From: Flavonifractor porci
GTDB taxonomy: Bacteria; Bacillota; Clostridia; Oscillospirales; Oscillospiraceae
NCBI RefSeq assembly: GCF_037572415.1
Contig: NZ_JBBHLB010000004.1
Location: 248,001-312,000, forward strand
DNA length: 64,000 nt
Direction: 5' to 3'
Shown piece by piece: positions 57,742 to 64,000 of the stretch (its first letter is position 1; every line of letters starts with the position of its first letter). A program made the position numbers and the translations under genes. The notes beneath the pieces are model-generated. The model did not search any database, was not told where the DNA came from, and was given only the letters and a program-made list of their open reading frames with translations.

Positions 57742-58361
57742 CGAGGATCGCCGTACTGGTCTCCGGCGGCGGGACCAACCTCCAGGCCCTTATCGGCGCC
57801 CGGGACCGGGGTGAGCTGGGCGGCGGTGAGCTGGCCGCCGTTATCTCCTCCAAAGCCGGCACCTATGCCCTGGGGCGGGCCAAAAACGCCGGTATCCCCG
57901 GCTATGTGGTAGCCCGGAAGGACTACGACTCCAACCGGGCCATGACCCGGGCTCTGGTATCCAAGCTGAAGGAACTGGATATTGATCTGGTTGTGCTGGC
58001 CGGCTTCATGCACATCCTGACTGAGGAAATGGTACAGGCCTATCCCAATGCCATCCTCAACGTCCATCCCGCCCTCATCCCATCCTTCTGCGGGGCGGGC
58101 TATTATGGCCTCCACGTCCACGAGAAGGCCCTGGCCTACGGCGTGAAGGTCACCGGCGCCACCGTCCACTTCGTCAATGAGGAGCCCGACGGCGGTCCCA
58201 TCGTTCTTCAGAAGGCGGTGGATATCCTGCCTGGCGACACCCCCGAGGTACTTCAGCGCCGGGTCATGGAGCAGGCCGAGTGGCATATTCTGCCCCAGGC
58301 TGTCTCCCTGTTCTGTGAAGGACGCCTCCAAGTCGATGGGAGGACCGTCCATATCTCGTAA
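57738..58361 (+). CDS. purN: Phosphoribosylglycinamide formyltransferase
   Basis: GAR transformylase using 10-formyltetrahydrofolate, 207 residues. VLVSGGGTNLQALI binds the phosphate, ILNVHPALIPSF has the catalytic Asn and His, and GATVHFVNEEPDGGPI includes the catalytic Asp. It overlaps purM as ATGA. A small membrane protein gene follows. Confidence 0.97.
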   Translation: MTRIAVLVSGGGTNLQALIGARDRGELGGGELAAVISSKAGTYALGRAKNAGIPGYVVARKDYDSNRAMTRALVSKLKELDIDLVVLAGFMHILTEEMVQAYPNAILNVHPALIPSFCGAGYYGLHVHEKALAYGVKVTGATVHFVNEEPDGGPIVLQKAVDILPGDTPEVLQRRVMEQAEWHILPQAVSLFCEGRLQVDGRTVHIS

Positions 58362-58375
58362 GGAGGGATATGAGA

Positions 58376-58576
58376 ATGAGTGATCTGCGCATCCTTGCAC
58401 TCGTTATCAGCGGCGGCTTTTTGTTTCTGGGTGGGATCATGTTCGGCGGAGATCTGGGCCTCGCCCTGATGCTCCTCGGCGCCATCCCCCTGCTGATCCC
58501 CTTTGTCCTGGCGTGCTTTCACCTGTTCCGCTGGCTCACTACTCCTTACTCCGACCAAGACAAGGAATCCAAATAA
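58376..58576 (+). CDS. Small membrane protein inside the purine operon
   Basis: 66 residues, two hydrophobic helices (ILALVISGGFLFLGGIMFG and LALMLLGAIPLLIPFVLACF) and a charged tail (YSDQDKESK). AGGAGG is at 58361-58366; ATG 58376 has the right spacing, while ATG 58370 is too close. The gene lies 14 bases after purN and 12 before purO, so it is part of the operon. Function unknown; a small regulator or partner of a transporter is possible. Confidence 0.65.
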   Translation: MSDLRILALVISGGFLFLGGIMFGGDLGLALMLLGAIPLLIPFVLACFHLFRWLTTPYSDQDKESK

Positions 58577-58588
58577 AGGAGTCTTTCT

Positions 58589-59296
58589 ATGAAAACGCTG
58601 GATTTGACTGAACTGCTGCGCTCCAATCCCTATCCCGGCCGCGGCATCGTGCTGGGCCGCTCCGCCGACGATGCCAAGGCGGTCATTGCCTACTTTATCA
58701 TGGGCCGCAGCGAGAACTCCCGCAACCGTGTGTTTGTGGAGACCCCCGACGGCATCCGCACCCAGGCCTTCGACCCCTCCAAGATGACCGATCCCTCTCT
58801 CATCATCTACAACCCGGTCCGGGTGTTCGGCTCTTCCACCATCGTCACCAACGGCGACCAGACAGACACCATCCGTGAGGGTCTGGCCGCAGGCAAGACC
58901 TTCTCTCAGGCCCTCCACACTCGTACCTTTGAGCCGGACGAGCCCAACTACACCCCCCGCATCTCCGGCCTTGTGAAGAAGGACGGCGACTATGTGCTCT
59001 CCATCCTGAAGAGCGCCGACGGTGATCCCGCCGCCTGCCGCCGCTATTTCTATGCCTATGAGAAGCCCCTGGCCGGTCAGGGCCACTTCATCCATACCTA
59101 CATGGGTGACGGCAATCCCCTGCCCTCCTTCGAGGGTGAGCCGGAGCAGATCACCATCACCAGTGAGACTCCCGAGGAATTTGCCCAGCTGATCTGGTGC
59201 AGCCTCAATGAGGAGAACAAGGTCTCCCTTTTTGTGCGCTATATCGACATCATGACCGGCAGCTGGGAGACCGTTATCCTCAACAAGCATCAGTAA
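58589..59296 (+). CDS. purO: IMP cyclohydrolase, PurO-like
   Basis: 235 residues. NPYPGRGIVLGRSADD, YFIMGRSENSRNRVF and YNPVRVFGSSTIVTNGDQTD are the pattern of the archaeal-type IMP cyclohydrolase family (PurO, IMP_cyclohyd), which closes FAICAR to IMP. The next gene encodes only the transformylase half of PurH, so this protein supplies the missing last step. AAAGGAG precedes the ATG. Confidence 0.9.
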   Translation: MKTLDLTELLRSNPYPGRGIVLGRSADDAKAVIAYFIMGRSENSRNRVFVETPDGIRTQAFDPSKMTDPSLIIYNPVRVFGSSTIVTNGDQTDTIREGLAAGKTFSQALHTRTFEPDEPNYTPRISGLVKKDGDYVLSILKSADGDPAACRRYFYAYEKPLAGQGHFIHTYMGDGNPLPSFEGEPEQITITSETPEEFAQLIWCSLNEENKVSLFVRYIDIMTGSWETVILNKHQ

Positions 59297-59315
59297 GAAG
59301 GAGGAAGCACAGAAC

Positions 59316-60488
59316 ATGACCGAACTGGAGCTGAAATACGGCTGCAATCCCAACCAAAAGCCCGCCCGCATCTTTATGGAATCCGGCGAGCTGCCCATCA
59401 AGGTGCTTAACGGCAAGCCTGGCTACATCAACTTTCTGGATGCGCTGAACTCCTGGCAGCTGGTCAAGGAGCTGAAGGAGGCCACCGGCCTGCCTGCTGC
59501 CGCCTCCTTCAAGCACGTCTCCCCCGCGGGCGCCGCTGTGGGTACTCCCCTTACCGACGTGGAGAAGAAGATCTACTTTGCCGAGGATATGGATTTGTCC
59601 CCCATCGCCTGCGCCTATGTGAAGGCCCGGGGTGCCGACCGGCTGTGCTCCTACGGCGACTGGGCCGCCCTGTCCGACGTGTGCGACGCCCAGACCGCCC
59701 GCTACCTGGCTCTGGAGGTGTCCGACGGCGTCATCGCCCCCGGCTACACCGAGGAGGCCCTGGCCATCCTCAAGACCAAGCGCAAGGGCGGCTACAACGT
59801 GGTGGAGATCGACCCCAACTACGTTCCCAAGGCCATCGAGCACAAGGATGTGTTCGGCATCACCTTTGAGCAGGGCCGCAACAACTATGAAATCAACACC
59901 GACCTGCTGAACAACATCGTCACCGACAGCAAAGAGCTGCCCGGGCACGCCAAGCGGGATATGCTCATTTCCCTCATCACCCTGAAGTACACCCAGTCCA
60001 ACTCCGTGTGCTATGTGAAGGATGGCCAGGCCATCGGTGTGGGCGCCGGTCAGCAGAGCCGCATCCACTGCACCCGTCTGGCTGGCTCCAAGGCGGACAA
60101 CTGGCTGCTGCGCCAGCATCCCAAGGTACTGGGCCTCCAGTTTGTGGACGGCATCCGCCGCCCCGACCGGGACAACGCCATCGACGTGTACATCTCTGAC
60201 GAGTATGAGGATGTGCTGGCCGAGGGCGTGTGGCAGAATACCTTCAAGGTACGCCCTGAGGTACTTACCACTGAAGAGAAAAAGGCCTGGATTGCCACCC
60301 AGTCCGGCGTCACCGTTGGCTCCGACGCCTTCTTCCCCTTCGGCGACAATGTGGAGCGGGCCCGCAAGTCCGGCGTGTCCTATATCGTACAGCCCGGCGG
60401 CTCCATCCGGGACGACCACGTCATTGCCACCTGCAACAAGTACGGCATTGTCATGGCCTTTACCGGGATGCGGCTGTTCCACCATTAA
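59316..60488 (+). CDS. purH: AICAR transformylase (PurH without the IMP cyclohydrolase domain)
   Basis: 390 residues. The chain begins at LKYGCNPNQKPARIFM, the start of the transformylase part in normal 510-residue PurH, and lacks the whole N-terminal MGS-like cyclohydrolase domain. The catalytic Lys/His region is SFKHVSPAGAAVG; SNSVCYVKDGQAIGVGAGQQSR and DAFFPFGDNVERA are typical. It uses 10-formyltetrahydrofolate to formylate AICAR. AAGGAGG precedes the ATG. purD follows after a 200-base hairpin-rich gap. Confidence 0.95.
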   Translation: MTELELKYGCNPNQKPARIFMESGELPIKVLNGKPGYINFLDALNSWQLVKELKEATGLPAAASFKHVSPAGAAVGTPLTDVEKKIYFAEDMDLSPIACAYVKARGADRLCSYGDWAALSDVCDAQTARYLALEVSDGVIAPGYTEEALAILKTKRKGGYNVVEIDPNYVPKAIEHKDVFGITFEQGRNNYEINTDLLNNIVTDSKELPGHAKRDMLISLITLKYTQSNSVCYVKDGQAIGVGAGQQSRIHCTRLAGSKADNWLLRQHPKVLGLQFVDGIRRPDRDNAIDVYISDEYEDVLAEGVWQNTFKVRPEVLTTEEKKAWIATQSGVTVGSDAFFPFGDNVERARKSGVSYIVQPGGSIRDDHVIATCNKYGIVMAFTGMRLFHH

Positions 60489-60653
60489 AAGGCGCATCGC
60501 CTTTCTGCGGAAAGGCTGTCGCTTCGCTCCCATATGCGCCTTCCAGGGGGAACCAGTTCCCCCTGGATACGCGGCTTTGCCGCGATACCCCCTCCGCTCT
60601 CCGAGGGGACCATACTGGGAGTCATACTCACTGAACCGGTCCCCGGAGGGGAC
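60489..60653. repeat. Hairpin-chain element 6 (between purH and purD)
   Basis: Outer arms AAGGCGCAT and ATGCGCCTT (60489-60542) enclose GCCTTTC/GAAAGGC (60499-60516). Then come TCCAGGGGGAA/TTCCCCCTGGA (60542-60567), CGCGGC/GCCGCG (60570-60584, loop TTT) and GGGGACC/GGTCCCC (60605-60644) with a small inner stem. None has a T run. It separates purD from the rest of the operon. No gene seen. Confidence 0.7.
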
Positions 60654-60686
60654 TCCAAACACTAACGAGAAACGAGGTATATCACA

Positions 60687-61943
60687 ATGAAAGTTCTCGT
60701 CGTAGGCGGAGGCGGGCGGGAGCACGCCATCTGTTGGAAGCTCTCCCAGAGCCCCCATGTCACCCGGCTCTACTGCGCCCCCGGCAACGGCGGCATTGAA
60801 TCCATCGCCCAGTGCGTTCCCATCGCCGCCACCGACGTGGACGGCATGGTCAAGTGGGCCAAGAGCCACGCCATGGATTTTGTGGTGGTCGCCCCCGATG
60901 ATCCCCTGGCTCTGGGCATGGTAGACGCCATGGAGGCGGCGGGCATTCCCGCCTTTGGTCCCACGGCGGACGCCGCCATCATTGAGGCCAGCAAGATCTT
61001 CTCCAAGAACCTGATGAAGAAGTACAACATCCCCACCGCCCAATATGAGACCTTCACCGACATGGACGCCGCTCTGGCCTATGTGGAAGCTCAGGGCACC
61101 CCCATCGTGGTCAAGGCCGACGGTCTGGCCCTGGGTAAGGGCGTGATTGTGGCCCAGACCGTGGAAGAGGCCAAGGAGGCCGTCCGCTCCATGATGAGCG
61201 ATCACCGCTTCGGTGAGGCCGGCGCCAAGGTCGTCATCGAGGAGTGCATGACCGGCCCCGAGGTCACCGTGCTGGCCTTCTGCGATGGAGAACATCTTTT
61301 GTGTATGCCCTCCTCCCAGGACCACAAGCGGGCCTATGACGGCAACCTGGGCCCCAACACCGGCGGCATGGGCGCCATCTCCCCCTCCCCCAACTACACC
61401 GGTGCCGTAGCTGTCCGGTGTATGCGGGAGATCTTCCTGCCCACTGTAGCGGCACTGAAGGCGGAGGGCCGTCCATTTAAGGGCGTCATCTACTTCGGCC
61501 TCATGATTACATCTGATGGCCCCAAGGTGGTGGAGTACAACGCCCGCTTTGGCGATCCCGAGTGTCAGGCCGTCCTCTCCCTGCTGGACTCCGACCTGAT
61601 GGAAATCTTCGCCGCCTGCCGGGAGGGCACACTCAACCAGTTGGATATCCGCTGGAAGCCCGGTGCAGCCTGCTGCCTGGTACTGGCCTCCGGCGGCTAC
61701 CCCGGCAGCTATCAGAAGGGATATCCCATTACCGGTCTGGAGGAAGCCGGTGAGGCTGCCGTGGTATTCCATGCCGGTACTAAACTGGACGATAACGGCG
61801 ACATTGTTACCAACGGCGGCCGTGTTCTGGGCGTCACCGCCGTGGGCGATACTCTGGACCAGGCCATTGATGGAGCCTACGCCTCCGCCAAGCACATCCA
61901 CTTCCAGGATATACACTTCCGCACCGACATTGGTCGGGTATAA
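60687..61943 (+). CDS. purD: Phosphoribosylamine-glycine ligase
   Basis: GAR synthetase, ATP-grasp fold, 418 residues. VLVVGGGGREHAICWKL starts the N-terminal domain; the ATP-grasp core has VKADGLALGKGVIVAQT, MPSSQDHKRAYDGNLGPNTG and VVEYNARFGDPECQ. ACGAGGT is a modest ribosome site before the ATG. It is the last pur gene here; its terminator was split by an insertion sequence. Confidence 0.98.
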   Translation: MKVLVVGGGGREHAICWKLSQSPHVTRLYCAPGNGGIESIAQCVPIAATDVDGMVKWAKSHAMDFVVVAPDDPLALGMVDAMEAAGIPAFGPTADAAIIEASKIFSKNLMKKYNIPTAQYETFTDMDAALAYVEAQGTPIVVKADGLALGKGVIVAQTVEEAKEAVRSMMSDHRFGEAGAKVVIEECMTGPEVTVLAFCDGEHLLCMPSSQDHKRAYDGNLGPNTGGMGAISPSPNYTGAVAVRCMREIFLPTVAALKAEGRPFKGVIYFGLMITSDGPKVVEYNARFGDPECQAVLSLLDSDLMEIFAACREGTLNQLDIRWKPGAACCLVLASGGYPGSYQKGYPITGLEEAGEAAVVFHAGTKLDDNGDIVTNGGRVLGVTAVGDTLDQAIDGAYASAKHIHFQDIHFRTDIGRV

Positions 61944-62053
61944 ACGCCATAAAAAGGCCTCCGGCCGGGAAATTGAACAGGTCCAGTAAAATCGGACAAT
62001 AGAGAAAAGCCCTCCTAATGTAGGAAAATAAAACTACATTAGGGGGGCTTGCT

Positions 62054-62326
62054 ATGTCCGGGAAAAAAGGAATGAAAAAGTATCCGGTAGGGATAAGAGA
62101 AGAAGTGGTATCACGAATCCGCGGAGGAGAAAGCCAGCGTGCTTTGTGCCGGGAGTATGGGATCAGTTGGCGGGCCACTCAGTGTTGGCTAAAGGAACCG
62201 GTCCTTCCAAAGACACGAGGGCGTAAACCTGCAAAAACACTGGCAGAGTACAAGTATGATAACAAACGGCTAAAGATGGAAAACGAGCTATTACGGGATT
62301 TTCTGCGCCCCACAGAAAGGAAGTGA
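62054..62326 (+). CDS. IS3-family transposase OrfA
   Basis: 90 residues. The helix-turn-helix is RGGESQRALCREYGISWRAT, followed by a basic linker and a leucine-zipper helix (YKYDNKRLKMENELLRDFL) for pairing with OrfB. Length and order fit IS3 OrfA. It overlaps orfB by four bases in the -1 frame. The frame is intact but the partner is not, so no active transposase is expected. Confidence 0.88.
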   Translation: MSGKKGMKKYPVGIREEVVSRIRGGESQRALCREYGISWRATQCWLKEPVLPKTRGRKPAKTLAEYKYDNKRLKMENELLRDFLRPTERK

Positions 62327-62934
62327 GGCCAAGGGCAAAATATGCCGTGATCTACCGGCACAGAAATGAATATCCAGTATCCGTCATGTGTCACTTCTTT
62401 CAAGTATCCCGAAGCGGATACGATGATTTCGTCCATCGCCTGGGCAGGTCGGAGAAAGACGCGGCCCTTGCAAAAATCATTGCGGAACAGAGGGAGCACA
62501 GCTTTCGCACATATGGCTACCGCAGGATGTGGATGGTGCTGAAGAAGCGAGTCATTCACCGCAATCCCAAGACCATCCTTCGTATCATAGAGAAATACGG
62601 TTTGCTTTTGGAAATCTGCTGCCGCAGAAAGTGGCAACAGATGGGGCGGAAGTTCCACAGCGACCAGGGGTTCCAGTACACCTTGTGAGCATACTTTAAC
62701 CTGACAAAATCTTATGGCATTAAGCCCTCCGTGTCAAGACGAGGAACGCCGTATGACAACGCTATTGCATAAAATTTCTTTTGCATTCTCAAGACAGAGC
62801 GTATCTGCCGCCATAAACCGGCTTCATTCTGCGAAGCCTATGAGATGCTTGACCACTATATCTATTTTTACAACCACGAGAGCATTCAGCTAAAAACTGG
62901 AGTGGCGCCGCTCACGCTGCGTCAATCCGCTTAA
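62323..62934 (+). pseudogene. IS3-family transposase OrfB, broken
   Basis: The start keeps the HTH_21 part (RHRNEYPVSVMCHFFQVSRSGYDDF and FRTYGYRRMWMVL). It then jumps from IIEKYGLLLE into KFHSDQGFQYT, so the first part of the DDE integrase core is deleted. In the same frame a TGA at about 62686 and a TAA at about 62768 interrupt the rest, which ends in YIYFYNHESIQLKTGVAPLTLRQSA. The first DDE aspartate is lost, so the protein cannot be active. Confidence 0.88.
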
Positions 62935-63019
62935 AACTTCATATTTCCCTACATAGAGGCCTTTTTGTGCTGTCCGCACAATCTGGGGCGGTTCAAATTT
63001 TCCGGCAGGCTTTTTTGTA

Positions 63020-64000
63020 TCAACTGCGTCCGCTGACCGCATGAAAGACGGCCACCGAGCGGGGGCCCATCTGCAGTCCATTTCCGCTGAACAGGGGGCC
63101 GGCGCCAAAGGGATCGGGGCAGGCGGTGTGGAGTACCAGGCTCCACCGCAGACCGGAGGGCAGCTCAGGCAGGCCCTGCCAGTGAGCCTCCCAGTGAGAA
63201 TTGACTGCCAGCAGGATGAGGTCGTCGGCGGTATCATCCTGGTTACGGCCGGTAAAGAGCACCCCGATTTGCCGGGTCTGCTCGTCTATCTTGGCATTCC
63301 AGGCCACGCCGTTGTGGAGGGAGACGGAAGGCCAGCCGCACCGGGCGGGGGCGGTTTCTCCGCGGATAATGGGGTGGGCTTTGCGGAAGACGATCATTTG
63401 GGAGACAAACTGGAAAAGATCTTTATGTGATTCAAGCCGGGACCAGTCCAGCCAGGAGATCTCGTTGTCCTGACAGTAGGCGTTATTGTTGCCGAACTGG
63501 GTGTTGGCAAACTCGTCCCCTGCCAGGAACATGGGGGTACCCCGGCTACACAGCAGCACGGCAAAGGCGTTTTTCATCAGCCGGTCACGGAGGGACAGCA
63601 CCGCCGGGTCCCCGGTATCCCCCTCCACACCGCAGTTCCAGCTGTTGTTGTCGTTGGCCCCGTCAGTGTTGCCCCAGCCATTGGCCTCGTTGTGCTTGAC
63701 GTCGTAAGAGTACAGGTCGTACAGGGTAAAGCCGTCGTGGCAGGTGAGGAAGTTCACCGAGGCGTTCTGCCGCTGGGAGGGGGGATAGAGGTCGGCAGAA
63801 CCGGTAATGCGCTGGACTGCTGCCCAGGCCAAGCCGCTGTCTCCCTTCAGGAAGCAGCGCAGGTCGTCCCGGTACTTGCCGTTCCACTCGGCCCACCGGT
63901 TCCAGGAGGGGAAGGAGCCCACCTGGTACAGCCCACCGGCATCCCAGGCCTCGGCAATCAGCTTGACCCGGCCCAGGATGGGATCGAAGGCCAGGCTCTC
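63020..64000 (-). CDS. glgX: Glycogen debranching enzyme GlgX / isoamylase-type, C-terminal part
   Basis: The frame runs off the right edge; 326 residues are visible. Glycoside hydrolase family 13 parts are seen: LIAEAWDAGGLYQVGSFP has the general acid Glu, NFLTCHDGFTLYDL the transition-state Asp and His, and PMFLAGDEFANTQFGNNNAY is typical of GlgX/TreX. A C-terminal beta domain follows and ends in FHAVSGRS. It hydrolyses alpha-1,6 branches in glycogen. The catalytic nucleophile is beyond the window. It converges with purD across the IS-split terminator. Confidence 0.92.
   Translation of the reverse strand, partial: ESLAFDPILGRVKLIAEAWDAGGLYQVGSFPSWNRWAEWNGKYRDDLRCFLKGDSGLAWAAVQRITGSADLYPPSQRQNASVNFLTCHDGFTLYDLYSYDVKHNEANGWGNTDGANDNNSWNCGVEGDTGDPAVLSLRDRLMKNAFAVLLCSRGTPMFLAGDEFANTQFGNNNAYCQDNEISWLDWSRLESHKDLFQFVSQMIVFRKAHPIIRGETAPARCGWPSVSLHNGVAWNAKIDEQTRQIGVLFTGRNQDDTADDLILLAVNSHWEAHWQGLPELPSGLRWSLVLHTACPDPFGAGPLFSGNGLQMGPRSVAVFHAVSGRS

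Larger units (their letters stand above)
61974..62995 (+). mobile_element. IS3-family insertion sequence, decayed
   Basis: 1022 bp. The ends match as imperfect inverted repeats of about 25 bases: left TGAACAGGTCCAG...CGGACA, right (reverse) TGAACCGCCCCAG...CGGACA. A 3-bp direct repeat AAT flanks it (61971-61973 and 62996-62998). It holds orfA and a damaged orfB in overlapping frames. A long hairpin lies just inside the left end (about 62006-62051). The element sits in the middle of a terminator: AAAAAGGCCTCCGG on the left and CCGGCAGGCTTTTTT on the right would form the original stem. Confidence 0.88.

Noticed and set aside
59280..61916. An 878-codon open frame on the minus strand across purH and purD
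   Set aside because: It is the mirror of two well-recognised genes with strong codon bias; the protein is low-complexity Gly/Val/His-rich and matches no family. The same holds for long minus or plus mirror frames over fruA, ptsI, rpoD and the glycosyltransferase genes.

Overview
The window is a chromosomal segment of a Gram-positive anaerobe. GC is high (roughly 58-60% by eye in most genes). Gene content points to Clostridia, probably Oscillospiraceae of the Flavonifractor / Pseudoflavonifractor / Lawsonibacter kind; this placement is inference. Supporting signs are HPr kinase with Ser46-HPr, a dgt-dnaG-rpoD cluster, an Hcp / Crp-Fnr pair, a stand-alone AICAR transformylase with a PurO-type IMP cyclohydrolase, CsaB, and strong TTGACA-17-TATAAT type promoters with AGGAGG ribosome binding sites. 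Almost all genes are housekeeping genes. There is no prophage, integrative element or CRISPR array.

Layout. 0-6.4 kb: end of a LysE-type exporter, a single-polypeptide MmeI-like restriction-modification enzyme, pepT, an alpha/beta hydrolase and a HIT protein. 6.4-7.5 kb: a small AT-rich island with a gene remnant and a zinc-ribbon membrane protein. 7.5-13.5 kb: rpmB, hprK, an MBOAT plus SGNH acyltransferase pair, and an ECF sigma factor with a DUF4179-like partner. 13.6-24 kb: rpsB, tsf, GNAT, the divergent Crp-Fnr regulator and hcp, tspO, two flavodoxin-like genes, an HD protein, a DUF362 ferredoxin and deoC. 24-30 kb, minus strand: the complete fructose PTS operon fruR-fruK-fruA-ptsH-ptsI. 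30-35 kb: a second Crp-Fnr regulator, then dgt, dnaG and rpoD. 35-43 kb: phosphatase, two glycosyltransferase genes (one fused to CsaB), DUF4330, PAP2, GNAT, a CofE-like protein and LysR. 43-51 kb: a 47-residue peptide gene, a second ECF sigma / DUF4179 pair, tRNA-Gly, TetR, purA, a YerC-like gene, a methyltransferase and hslO. 50.6-51.3 kb: five tRNAs behind a perfect consensus promoter. 51-54 kb: GNAT and cardiolipin synthase. 54-62 kb: the purine operon purE-C-F-M-N-(small membrane protein)-purO-purH-purD. 62-64 kb: a decayed IS3-family element and the C-terminal part of glgX.

How the parts work together. Fructose uptake (FruA), FruK and the general PTS proteins EI and HPr form one operon behind tandem repeats that look like FruR sites; HprK, encoded 17 kb away, can phosphorylate the same HPr on Ser46. 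The purine operon plus purA covers most of IMP and AMP synthesis. It starts behind a short leader peptide gene and a terminator, which suggests attenuation.

Most unusual signals: (1) six intergenic stretches built from chains of different, mostly perfect short hairpins, one with terminal inverted repeats and one bounded by an exact 64-bp duplication of the deoC end; (2) an AT-rich foreign-looking block covering exactly the target-recognition part of the MmeI-like enzyme; (3) the purE leader ORF and terminator; (4) a PurF without the N-terminal cysteine nucleophile; (5) a LysR regulator divergent from a 47-residue peptide gene; (6) a three-box DnaA-like cluster away from any dnaA gene; and (7) a glycosyltransferase-CsaB fusion.
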